64,000 nucleotides of DNA from Oxyruncus cristatus (taxonomy: Eukaryota; Chordata; Aves; Passeriformes; Cotingidae): assembly GCA_013399855.1 (NCBI GenBank), contig VXAY01000768.1:496001-560000 (forward strand), written 5' to 3'. Made by a program: the position numbers and the translations under genes. Positions 1 to 12,156 of the stretch are shown in pieces. Below the pieces are notes generated by a model. It worked only from the letters and a program-made list of their open reading frames with translations, was not told the DNA's origin and ran no database searches. Every line of letters begins with the position of its first letter. Position 1 is the stretch's first letter.

Positions 1-440
1 AGTGCAAATCACTCCCCTACACCCAGCTTCAGGAATTCAGCTGCCCAGGCTTCAGGCCAGTAGCTGATGCGGCTATGTGGCCATAAGTCGGAAGAAGAGA
101 TATTTGGGAAATACCTCTGAGAAGTAACATGGCCAAATACAAGCTATGATGAGCACCCTTGGTCCTCTGCTGAGCAACCTTGGGAGTATGCCTGTTCCTG
201 GCCCCATAACTCTCCAATCCCGCCCTTGCACTTGTCTTTTCACCACAGCTTCAGCCAATTGACAACACATGAGCACCCCAGAGCCTGGATTCAGCTTGTT
301 GGGGTGCAGTGGTACTGCATCCTGCCATGAAGGAACAGAGAGGGCTCTGCCAGACTGTGGGCACACATGCTGAGTGTAGACACATACTCAGGTGTGTAAC
401 ACAAGTGACAACTTGTAGTCCAGAACATCTCTCTCCCCAC
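1..440. other. GC-richer unclassified block
   Basis: This stretch is visibly richer in G and C than the following 9 kb and has few homopolymers. Open frames of 60-97 codons occur on both strands, but none resembles a protein I recognise, and they overlap one another in several frames, which argues against coding. It could be the inner end of an LTR or another old repeat cut by the window edge, or a single-copy regulatory segment. I cannot decide between these from sequence alone. Confidence 0.3.
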
Positions 441-3400
441 ACACCAACACTACAGTATTTATTTCAGTTCTGTTTTCTTGAGATTATTCAACTGTGGTTT
501 GGATACAAGATTAAAAGGTGGGGTTTTTTGAGAAATCTTTAATAAATATAAAAAGATAAAACCTGATTTCTCTCCAAATATCCAGTGGTAACAACTGAAA
601 TTGGTGCTGAATGCACTTCCTTTTTAAAATGATAAGACTTCATGCTTCCAAATATATATTTTTTTTTTTTGCAATCTTTCATGCACACTCTGCCAGAAAG
701 AAGATAAACAAAATTTCCCTCATTTTCTCATGAGGAAATATATTAATTTTTTTAAGAAGATTTATCGCGTTACAACCGTTCGATGTTTCACCAAAATATT
801 CTTCGACTTGTGCTAAATCATCAAACTGTATCAGGGCCTTGAATATTTTATTATATGTATCACAAAACCACAGGAAATAGTGCAGATTTCTGCAGTGTTT
901 AATGAATCATATCTGTTATCTTTTTTCACCCCAGTTAAGAGAAAGAAAAAGATAACTGTATGTGAAAACTATCAGATACAATCAGTAGTACAAATAGATC
1001 TGAATGATCTCTGTTATTCTGTGCCCTTAGAGTATTCCTATCAAATTCCTCTAAACCAAGTAATTTCTTAGTGACTTAGTAATGAGCAAAAAGTACCAGG
1101 TTCTAATACTTTATCTCGATTTATAATTATTATCAGCTTCATCCAATTATTTAATTTTTGACCTTGGCCTTTAGAGTTTTTGTTTCAGAACATTTCAATC
1201 CTTCCCAATTACCTCTGAATTTTTAAAAATACTTCAATTTTCCTCTTAGCTATGAATAAGTGGAATAACACTTCTATTTGTCATAACATAACTCTGTCAA
1301 GCGTTGCACTTTATCTACATTTTGATTTTATATGGTTTTGAAGGGTTAGGTTCTTTTCTGTGTAGAGATCACACAGACAGCACTGAGGGTAGCCATCAGA
1401 TCACTGAAAATTACCTAAAGAAACAATTTTCACTCTCCATTAAGTTTAGCAAACCGAGGCAAAAGAAAGGTAGTAAATTTAAAGCAATCCCTTTCTTCTG
1501 AGTGTTACACAATTTACCAAAAAAAGCTGCTACTAAGTTATATGGTGACCCCATTGTCCTTGGAAAAGGTCCTTCCTAATTTTATTTCTTAGACACTGAT
1601 AAACTGATCAGCTCTTAACTGGTGCCATGGAAAAGAAAAGGTGCAAAAAACCTGCAAGCAGTAGGTACAGTCCTACTGAGTGACTCCCCGCTGGAAACAA
1701 TTAAATCCCCTCACAAATAGACTCTAATACACTCATCTTGTTGGAATAAATCCTGCTTCTTCCAAAGCAAGGCAAGGATCACTTTGATGCAGAATTATAT
1801 AGCGTACCAATATAATATTATTGAAATATACCCCAAGCTCTAAATCTCTCTGAAGAGACAAGTTTCATAAAATTACCAGAATCACACTGAGTGGCCAAAA
1901 AGGAAAAAACCAAAAATTTAACTGTTTGTCTGCAAAACTAATATTTCCCATTTTCCTTTAAAACAATGTATAAAACAGAAAAAAAAAAATCCAAACTTAT
2001 ATTCCTTAAAAATTATAAAGCATAATATTAAATTTGAATTTAAAATAAACGAAGAAGCAAAAGACCTATGAATGTGTGAATGCTCAGTAATCATTGATCT
2101 AGTCAAATCAATTACTCCCACACAGAATAATGGTCACATAAATCCTCCCTATAATCGCTTCACATTTGTCATGTAAAAAAATTGACTGATAGTGATTTGT
2201 GTATAAATATATGCAGTCTTAGAAACAGACACATTGAAAAAAGAAACCTGGACATCACTGTAAATTAAATCCAATTATATTCCATCCAGTGCCATACACA
2301 TTTAATAAATCAGGTAAAATTATGTAGTTTTCTGTTACCCACTATTTTAACTCAGGTAAAATATATTGACAATTTATTAATTACAATACCAGATAAAGAA
2401 ATAAAAATCCCATTTGTACATGGCATGTGGAAAATAATAAATTTGATTTGATTACTACCCCGCAGCATATTACATTTACTTTTCTTGTTGTGGTGAGATA
2501 TGGAGTAAAAATTTTTAACTTCATCTATAACTTTCAAGTCCACTCTAATCAATGCTTTTTTTTTACCCTCCTTTCAATGGGAAAAAAAAAAAAAATCTTC
2601 AATCTTCCTTACAGGGCTCATTTCTCCGTATGTGAAAGAGAGAAATTTCACTCAGTCTTCTCTTTTTAGTATTGAAGATAGCATGACTTTTAGACCTTTT
2701 GATTTCTTTTTTTTTCTTAAATCATAACATCTTTAATGTCATGGTTAGAAGTTTACTAGTTGCTTAATGTTCTCTGCTGGTTTCAAACATGAGAAAGACG
2801 AAAACTCCTATTACTGTATAAGGTCTGCTCTTTATGTACCTGACTTGTCAATCCGTCTGACTTATACTTAATTCTATGTTACAATTTTGAAAACTAAAAA
2901 GACAACCCTAAGCAAATATAGTGCTGAATTGTTCTTCTGTACTGAAGGAATAAGCAGACTAACTGTTCAAACATCTACCTGCACATTTCTCTTATTTCAC
3001 TCCAAAGGAGCAGGGGAATGATTTATTACTTAATTCTTAGGCTTTCAGAGACTGATTTTTATTCCTTCATGGATCAAAAATGGAATTCAGGTTTTGTGGA
3101 GTTATACAAACCACAAATAGCAGTGCCCATTGCATCAGCTGAGGCCTAAGAGGAACCACTTCTTATAGATTCACTTTTTTCAGAGGAAAAGTCACATGAG
3201 GATCCCACAGAACATAATGGTTTTTCATGAGTTTCTTTGTTTAACATTACATTGCTTAATATTCTAGAGGATATAAAATCAAGTTTTTCTGGCAGATTTT
3301 ATTACAGTTGTGTCATTTGAATGGCTATCTAGCATTGAATTTTTCTAGGGGGTCATTTAGAACATAAAGTCCACTTTTAAACTGCATTATCCAAAATTAC

Positions 3401-6400
3401 CTCAGTTTTATATTGCATTGCAGTGTTCTTTTTCCCTCTTCCCTTCCATGAAGAATAGTGAGGTAAAAATGCCACAGAAGTTGGCAAAGACTTTTCAAGA
3501 AGAATTAATTTATCATAGTGATAAAAAACAAAAGAGAAATATGCTGCAATAAAATAATTAAAATTCATATGATCGTATGATATAGTATATACATAGACAT
3601 GGGGTTATTTGATTTGGCATTAAGAAGTCTGATGTATATTCCAAAAATTCTCTTGTGAAAACTGAGTAGTAAATGAAAATTCTTCCTTTAGAGACATAAA
3701 TGTTTAGTTAAATAGATTGTTCATGCTTGCCTCACAGATAAAACTTAGCGATAAAATCATATGGGAGCAATACTATTTAATCTATCTGAATGATGTTACC
3801 ATTTCTTCATTTTCATTGGCTGTTTTGCATAATGTCCATAAAAATATTTAGAAAAACAATACTCTATCCAAGACTTCTACACAACCCAGATGATTAAAAT
3901 TTGATTTCTGGATCCCTGTCTGATCTTCTAATTTTTCTCTTCTTTAGGTTGTAAAGATTATTTTACAATGTTGAAGAATGAAATATCTTTGAACTGTGCT
4001 TTCCTGCACATCTACAATGAGAATGTAGCTTGGAGAAAACGTTTACTTTTTTTTTTTTAAAAAAAGGGGAAGTGAAATTTCTATCCAGGACCTTATGCTT
4101 ACATTTGGTGGATGCAAGAGCATTACAGATTCCAAATGTAAAGCAATTATTCTCCTCTCTTCCCCTTCCTTTAAAATTTTAAGCAATACTCCTTTTTAAA
4201 AAAGAGTAGAATCAAAGCCTTGATTGAACGTCCTTTTAAAATTTAACTTACAGCCATGACCAAATATTCAATAATGTGGTTAACTTCAGTAATAACGTTT
4301 GCTTCATTAAACCAAATCAATCAATCAATCAATTCACAGTACATATGCAACTATTCACTCCCATGGCACACCTAATCTTCATCTGCTATACATATATATA
4401 TATAAATATATGTATATATGAATATCTATATACAACAATAACAATATAGTCATGCTGTTTCAGTGTTAAGAGAATGTAGCATACAGGGTATGATCCTTTT
4501 TATAGTGTACTTACAAAATAAAGAAGAGAACTTTTGACTGCAGTTGAAATGTTAATATTTTCCTTCGGAAATAGTAGAGGGGAAACAAACCCCAAACTAA
4601 AGCCAAACTATCCATAGCTCTATGCTCAGTGTTAAAATGGATGGAAATTTAACCTAGTTACTCCAGTCCCGGTTTGGCTCTTTGGCCATGACATTAGTTC
4701 TTCTATTTGAGAAGGAAACCAGAAGGAGTGTCTCAAGAGGTGAAATCATCAAGTGACTGATGGAGTAAAGAAATGCAAAATTTAAATGGCCTTTTAGCAG
4801 AATCCACTTTTCATAAAAGTGTCCTGTAGTAGTAACACAAAACTGCCGTATCGGAAAACATTAAACTGTGTTTATTCCTTGGCAATCACCAGATAAGGAA
4901 ATTCTGAGGAAATATTAACAGCAAACCAGACACTATGGGACACAGGGAGCAACAATGTGCCTCTCCCCACCAGCTGTTTATGCTGTCTCACTTTAAAGTA
5001 TTCCAGGAAGAAACTAGGCAGACCAAGGCAAAGTCTCTTAAACTGATGCTCTCTACTTTGATAGTTATTTCAGGTAGAAGATTAAGTAATAACATTTCAT
5101 AGATCATCACATGGTTTGGAAAAGAAAAATCACATTTCATTTGTTTTTGAAAGTTGCACTGGTTTTGGAAATCCTGACAACTGGATACCAGTTCTAACTG
5201 TGCGATAATTTTTTTTTATTTTTATTCTGCTATTCCTCTGTTTAAAAACTGACAGTTACATAGTTCTCCCAAACAGTTAAATTAATAAAAACCAAACACC
5301 AGATGAAATCAATTACACTCCACAAATAATGGATAAAATATAGTTTAAGTGGACAACACATATCTACCCCCTTCCCCTGTATACTGTTATGTAAGATATT
5401 CCGATTACATTTATGCATAAAAATCACATTCAAGGAATGAAGATCATTTGATAAATGATTGTCTAACAGAATAAAGAAGGCGTAATTGCTTAGATAATTT
5501 ATTTTCACAGAAAAACAATTCAACTATTTCTAGAGACTATATCATTAACCTCCTAGAGCTTGACAGCCTACTAACTCCCTTGATAGCAATTCTGAAATCA
5601 AATGTCTTACCTACTAGTACAAGCATATCTGAATAAAAGCAGTATGTCTTATAAAATTAGCAAAAGTTTCCTATCTGCCTTATTTTGGAATAATAGACTT
5701 TCTTCTTGATCTTGTTTTAGAAAACAAAACTTGTCAACAATCAAAAAAGGCAATTAAGGAAAATGTTCCTGAACTTGTGCTATTATGTCAACAGTATATA
5801 ACACTTACGAATGAGTTTGTCAAGGGTCATTACACTCCTAAATCAGCAATATGCTTCCCTAAAGTAAAGTCACTACTTTTGTCTCTATCACAGCATCTGC
5901 AATGACAACATGTTCTAAACTCCCTACATGTATACAGTACAGTCCAGTGCTCAAATAATTAATTGAATATAACCATATGTCCATTCACTGAATCCATGTT
6001 ACTATTACAGCCGCTGCAACAGTTGGACAGTTTGTAGACCGATTATTATTATAAATGGTTTGGGGTTTTTTTTTAATGGGATAATAATTTGATAACACAA
6101 GCATCCTGGTGAATCATAACAAGTCTTATAGGTAGCAGTTCTGAGAATGTGTAAGGCTTGCATGTATATTTTTGAAGAAATACAGATGAATACAGCGATG
6201 AAACCTTATTATGTTCAGGTAGGTTGATTAACATTTTTACATTTCTTTCAAAAAGACCCACACAACATAAACCCAAGTTCTTTTATAATAATAAAAAATA
6301 ATTTTAGTTTCCTTAAGAGCCCATCTGACTTAGAGATACTCTTACAAAGTTGTAAGTCGATCAGAAAACTTACTGTGGCAAATTACTGGCAGTAGAAGCA

Positions 6401-9400
6401 AAATCCAAACCCAATTATTTTATATTCCTGACATTTACAGAATAATATTGTTAGAGTAAGCAATTTGCACTCATCCTTCTATCAAAGGTCCCTGTTTATG
6501 CCTTTTCAAAATGATTTCACAAAAAGAAAAAAAAAAAAAAAAAAGCTCAACATTGAGTCTTGAAAGTCAGTAAAACCAGATCTTCCAGATCGTCATCGGG
6601 TTAGATTAGTTTAAGATATTAAACACTTTTACCAGTTCTCTGTGTAAAGCTTTTTCTGTTTATAACATTTTCTATTTATATCACAATGATAAGCTTCACA
6701 AATTGCTTCACCCTCTACAGGTGATGGTCCACTGTTTTATTTTTATGCCGTAGGCATATATCTCTTCCATGCTATTTTTCACCTTTCCAAAACAAAACTA
6801 ATAGTATTGAAAGATAGTCTAATTATCACAGAATCTTTCTTTTCTCATAGGGAAAAAAAATCATTCAAATTGGAAATATAACTTGATTCTCAGAAGTTTT
6901 AGGGGAGTGTTATGACAGGGGAAAAGACTGTGTTACAGCAAAGGATCTGAACTACAGCACCAATTAAAGGTCCATTAGCCGGCCCAGCTTTAGCAGCTCT
7001 AGAAAGTTCAATTTGCCTGTGAGAAAAATCTTAAGAGGAAGCGTAGTCACTGTGCTGGGAGACAGGTCTTTCTTTCAAGTCACCCTTTGCATTGCTTGCA
7101 CCTTTCTTTCCCTGATTACTCCCTAGTTAATCAAGAGCAAGAGCAATGTCTACACCCCAGCACTTAACGGTAAATGTACACTGTGACAGCTGCCAGAAGC
7201 AATTCCCACGTAGCAATATATTAACTGCACTGCTATTGCTGGCTGTAAAAGCAGTCATTAGGCCAGAATTTTTTTTCTTCCTCTTTCAGAAAGAAGATAT
7301 GAGCTCATTAGGTTCTCAACACTCATGAAGCACTAAGCAGGAAACACACTGCACTTAGCTACAGCCTTTGTATCATGCAGGAAGAAATGCCTTTTTTCTA
7401 CCCCATTAATCTAGTTAACATAGGATTGGCAAGATAACTCACACATGAAAAAAGAAAGAAGAGTAGAAGACAAGCTTTTATTCACTTTTAGATGTGCCCA
7501 GGGTCAAATCTTTCCCAGATGTAAATAGTATTTATCCCATTGGACTGTCTTGGCTCAGGTGTTATAAAGATGGTAACAATCAAACATGTATTATAGAACG
7601 TTAAACCTAAAAGATTATAATGAGATTTATAATCTCACTAGCAATACTAATTCTGACAGCATTTAACTCCTCCATTCTAATAGTTTCCAGATTAAACTGG
7701 TCTGATAAAAGGAATTTTCATAACACAGACCATCTGCCTGTTATATCTTTCATTGTCTGCTAACAAGGTATTATTACCCAGAAAGATCATTTCAAACTGT
7801 GTTGAGAAAACAAAAGTTGGTTCTTCAAAGAAAGTTACGAAAAATTTTAAGAGTTGTTGAGAGACAAGCATCCACTTTGGTTTTATTTTACTACATTTCT
7901 TCTTTAGTTGAAAGACAGCAGAAGACTTGATCAAATTCAAAGTATGAACTGTGATTTTTAAAGTATTGTCTGGTCAAATAACATGCTGGTCTCCATAGAG
8001 AAAGTCATACGTCTGAGCAGATAACCAACAGTTAAGAACCAATTGCTGTTTCCGCACTTGAAAAAACACATCTATTTCTGCTTTGACAATTCACACAGTC
8101 ATACAGTAATGGTTTTTAATGGACTTCTTATCATTTTTCTATGCATTCAGTTTTCTATTCACTTTGAAGAAAAATTGTATCTATAGACAGAAACAACAGA
8201 ATTATGCAGTGAATATAACAACCATTAAAACCTAGCCTTCTAAAATTGAACATTATGACTGTTTGGTGTTTAATAAACAAAACTTTTCTATCACAAGGCT
8301 ATCGAATGATAAATTTATTTATGAATATTTGTGATATATGTTTCCACTTCCTCCAAAGAAATTTCAAGAAAAGAGTAGGAGGGAAAAAATAAATATTAGA
8401 AAGGTACAGTAAATGACACCACCACGGAGAAAACTACAAATATTATTTCAGGAAAATAAGTTCCTCTAGCTGTAATGCTGTATTCTGCATATATAACAAA
8501 AAAAAAATCTTTCCAAGTCACTATTCTTCCAGTTTGTTTCTAAGTATAACACTAATGAATTAATTTCCATTAAAATTGATATGAAATACCCGGTCAAATC
8601 AAGAAGTCAAACCTGAACAAAATTATTTGGCCAACACAGTATCAAATCTTGTTTATTTTTTTTAACTCAGTTTTCATTCATGAATAAAAAAAAATCTGAA
8701 AAGTCATTTTCTTTTTAAATCCCAGTTAAAACTCTGTTAAAAGTGACATGTTTCTTGAACACATCAAACCAAGTTTTCAACACATTTTAAAAAAAATTCT
8801 TGATTAATTCTTTTACTGAGATCTATGACATGCCTGTAACAACTGAGGTGAGTGTAGGATTTACTATATTAGCCTATTCTTCTGAGCCTGACAAAAAATA
8901 AGTTCCAGCAGAAGACCTATTCAATATGAATGCGAAAAAGAAACACCGGAGAGAGAAGATTGCTGAAGGTGGTGTAGGAGAAATAGATCTCAAATTCAGG
9001 AAGGAATAAGGAATTTTATTTTAAAATTCCACCATTGTTTGTTACTTCCCTACAATCCTGGACTTCCTGTTTCCAAATGAACTGAAACAAGATGTGTTGG
9101 AACACCGAGAATGGAGCCTCTTCACATATTCCATGTTCATTGAGCAGACATAGGTGAGCCTCTAGAGAAAAAAATGCTCCCTTATTATATAATCTATGTT
9201 CTAGAAAGTTTTACCGAATTGAATAATGTATAGTTTGCCTATGATGCTTCAGAGGTTAAGACTACCACAGATTTTGTCTACTATGACAGTTTTACAGGCT
9301 AAATTATAGCATGACCATGTAATCAGAAACATTTAGGATTTCAAGGAGAATAAAATTAGATACAGTGGGAGGAAGCTTTCTGAAACCTAATGAAATTTGC

Positions 9401-9420
9401 ACTGTTATTATAATTTCTTT
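441..9420. other. AT-rich DNA without recognisable genes
   Basis: Nothing coding or RNA-like is recognised here. Open frames are short (under 100 codons), rich in F, K, I, N and L, and look like AT-rich noise. Simple sequence includes four AATC units at 4315-4333, a TA-rich run at about 4385-4433, and an A18 run at 6527-6544. The stretch near 7000-7280 is more balanced in composition, but shows no splice-bounded open frame that I can name. Confidence 0.6.
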
Positions 9421-9435
9421 TTTTCAGCTCAAATT

Positions 9436-9655
9436 ATCATAAAAAAGACCTAATTGCTCTCCAGGAGCTGACGAACCCATACTGGTTCTCCTCAGCCTCC
9501 CCCCATTCTGTCCCCACGGTCCTGCCCAACCATCCCAGGGCTGTGTTTGACTCTGTTCTCCCTCACCAGGCCTGATCCTATTGTCCACCAATAAGATCAC
9601 ATCCCAGTCCAGCCTTGGCCCAGCCTGATGCCCCATGATGTGCCTTGACACTGAA
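9436..9655. other. Small GC-rich island, unclassified
   Basis: About 220 bases with many C-runs and several CG dinucleotides sit between AT-rich flanks. The minus strand carries a 75-codon frame (9424-9651) rich in G, P, R and Q that matches nothing I recognise. The sharp change in base composition suggests an inserted fragment such as part of a retroelement, or a small regulatory island. No terminal repeats or duplications were seen. Confidence 0.3.
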
Positions 9656-9939
9656 CAGCAAAAATTCTTGCCAAAAAGCGTTAAGTTCTGTCACAGTTTG
9701 TCCCTTGTTTTCTTACATTTAAGATTTTCCATTTTACAAGATTCTTCAAGGTAGCCTTTACTATGGGAAATTACCACACCAAACAAGCCCTCATTTAATT
9801 AGATTTGAATTACAGACAAAAAAAAAAAAATAGTTGTAGGTATGACTTACAATGAAAAGCATATCAAGAAATAAATCGGAAGTTAGCATTCAAAGTTGGG
9901 AAAAAAACTTCACATTAAGAATGAGAATAACCATAAACA

Positions 9940-10180
9940 TATTTATTAAAAAAAAAAAAATCACAAAAAAACCACTAAGACAAAAGCATACATATTAAAC
10001 AACAAAACAAACAAACAAAAAAAACCCACAAAAACAAACAAGTAAACAAACAAAAAAAAAAAAAAAAAAAACCCACAAAAAAACCAAACAAAACCAACTA
10101 CANNNNNNAACAAAACCAACTACAAAACAAAACAAAAAAAAAAAACAAACCAAAACAAAACAACAAAAAACAATCCTCAT
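9940..10180. repeat. A/C-rich low-complexity tract with gap
   Basis: The plus strand is almost entirely A and C (AAAC, AAACC and long A runs), a kind of low-complexity DNA common between bird genes. Six Ns lie at 10103-10108. The same 16 bases (beginning AACAAAACC) directly precede the gap at 10087-10102 and follow it at 10109-10124, so the gap may be an unmerged overlap. The poly-F/C open frame on the minus strand is an artefact of the composition. Confidence 0.85.
10103..10108. other. Assembly gap (6 N)
   Basis: Six Ns in low-complexity sequence, flanked on both sides by an identical 16-base string. The true missing length may be zero or negative. Confidence 0.95.
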
Positions 10181-12007
10181 ATTTTTTGTAAAACTACCTT
10201 CCTCGGAGAATCTTCATAGTATTAACTAAAACTGATATCGCTTTAGTCTATTTTATTTATATAATGTGTTATCTAATTAGTTTGCTGATTACTTGACAGG
10301 TACCAGAACCTCACAGAAATATTAAACAGAATGTTTTGAAATGTGAAATATTACATGGAGATATCCTAATTTTGAATAAATTTGACAGCAACAGCAAGGG
10401 GGTTTTTTGATGATTTTGAAGGCAGGCAGTTCTTATCTAGTAGTGTTACATTTTCTTTAGTATTACTTCAAATATGAAATAACTCTCCAGGGTTATATGC
10501 ACAGTATTGCATGAATGTCAAATGATTAAAATACGAAATATATAAACAAGATTAAGAAAATGGACTGTTCTGATCCATCTTGAGGACAAGAAATTCTCAT
10601 TGGTCTTTGATGGTAACTTTGGCCTTCTCTAGTTCATAATGGCAAAATAGGCACACTTTTTTATTATTTTTAGTATGGAAATTCTAATTCCTGATAATCA
10701 AAGATAAAAGTTATGAATAATACCCTGAAAACATAGATATTTCCAATTTTTTTAAATAAAGGTTAATTTTATTTTTATATGTATGTATATAGATATGCAA
10801 ACAATCTCTTTACAAACATATTTATGTAAAAAAATACCTGGTTATGTATACACAAGCATAGGAAGTTTATTGTCTTCTGTACAGATTTATAGAGACCTAT
10901 GTAGATTTATAGTCACAAAGAAACAAGGTAGATGCTCTACAGTCAAAAGAGAAGAGACAATCTCTCCACCAACAAATTTATCTTTGCTTTTCTTGATATC
11001 AGAAACAGTCTAAACACAGCAATTAAAAATAATCATGGACTAATTTACTCTTTGGGTAAACTATGGAAAAACACTGTAATGTTTTCAGTGCAAAATAAAC
11101 AACTTCCAACACCTGAGGTAGCATTTTAAAGAGCTGCAGACATAACATAAGGCACAGGGCTACTTCGGTCTTCTTTTCAAACCTACGTTTTGTCTCTAGT
11201 GAGTCTTTTAACTCATTTTTGCATGGGTACCTTTACAGAAACTAATTGAAAATTTCAAATTTCCTTAGCATATAAAGCCCACAGTGTAGTCCAGTAGAAA
11301 CCATAAGTACCACAGGAATAAAGACCTTTCTAACTAGTCGTGCCTCATAAGTCAATATTCTCAAACTTAGGACAGCAATGAGAAACAGTATGAATGAAAT
11401 GAAGTAAAGCGCAAACCATTTTTCCCTAGATAAAAATGCAAACTTTGACACAGGTGTTTTTCTAGTGCTATGTTAATGTCTTATTTTCATGTGAGAACAG
11501 GACAAAAATGCATCTTTGTCTACTTCAAGGTCGATTGCATATCTGATTAAAATTTAATTTGTTTTAAATTCTGAACTGCCTTTAAAAACAAATACTAACC
11601 TGAAAGATGATCATTGTCTTTAATGAAGCATTGAAGTGAATTAGTATCCCGCTGGAGTTTGAACGGACCTTGTTTGGTAGAAGACTGAAAAAAATGGCAC
11701 TGATCATCATGTTCTATGTAATCATTGGTGGAACCTCCCTCTCCCTGCAGGCCTGGTCTTACACATACATCCAACTACCACACATGCATAAGAATTTACA
11801 GAAAGCAAGAAAACAACTCTGATCAAAACCCAGCACACAATTTGCAGAGTGAGGCCCCCTGGAAGGATTCTCTGCCACTTACAAAGGAATTGAAGGTTTC
11901 AGAGGGATTTGACAGCTTATATGGTGATGACACTGGAGCTGCAGTCTCAGTGGAATTAAATCTGACTTGATCCAATTAACAACATAGAATGGAAAACATA
12001 AAAGGCT
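10181..12007. other. AT-rich DNA without recognisable genes
   Basis: No coding, RNA or mobile-element signature is recognised. Open frames of 65-81 codons at 10783-11129, 11242-11451 and 11725-11970 show no known motifs or splice-bounded structure. Confidence 0.55.
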
Positions 12008-12156
12008 AAGAGAGAAAGAAAGGAAGAAAAAGAAAGGAAGAAAGAAAGGAAGAAAGGAAGAAAGGAGGAAAGGAAGGAAGAAAGGAAGGAAGGAAGGAAA
12101 GAAGGAAAGAAGGAAGGAAGGAAGGAAGGAAAAAAGAAAGAAAGAAAGAAAGAGAA
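12008..12156 (+). repeat. GAAA/GGAA purine microsatellite
   Basis: 149 consecutive purines with no C or T, made of mixed GAAA and GGAA units. The units are not phased into one period, as expected of an old slippage-prone microsatellite. The opposite strand gives a false S/F/L-rich open frame (11956-12195), which is a composition artefact. The tract could adopt triplex structure and is likely length-polymorphic. Confidence 0.95.

Noticed and set aside
7000..7330. Balanced-composition stretch with a 60-codon frame considered as an exon
   Set aside because: The frame runs into a poly-F stretch and has no convincing splice pair; no protein family recognised.
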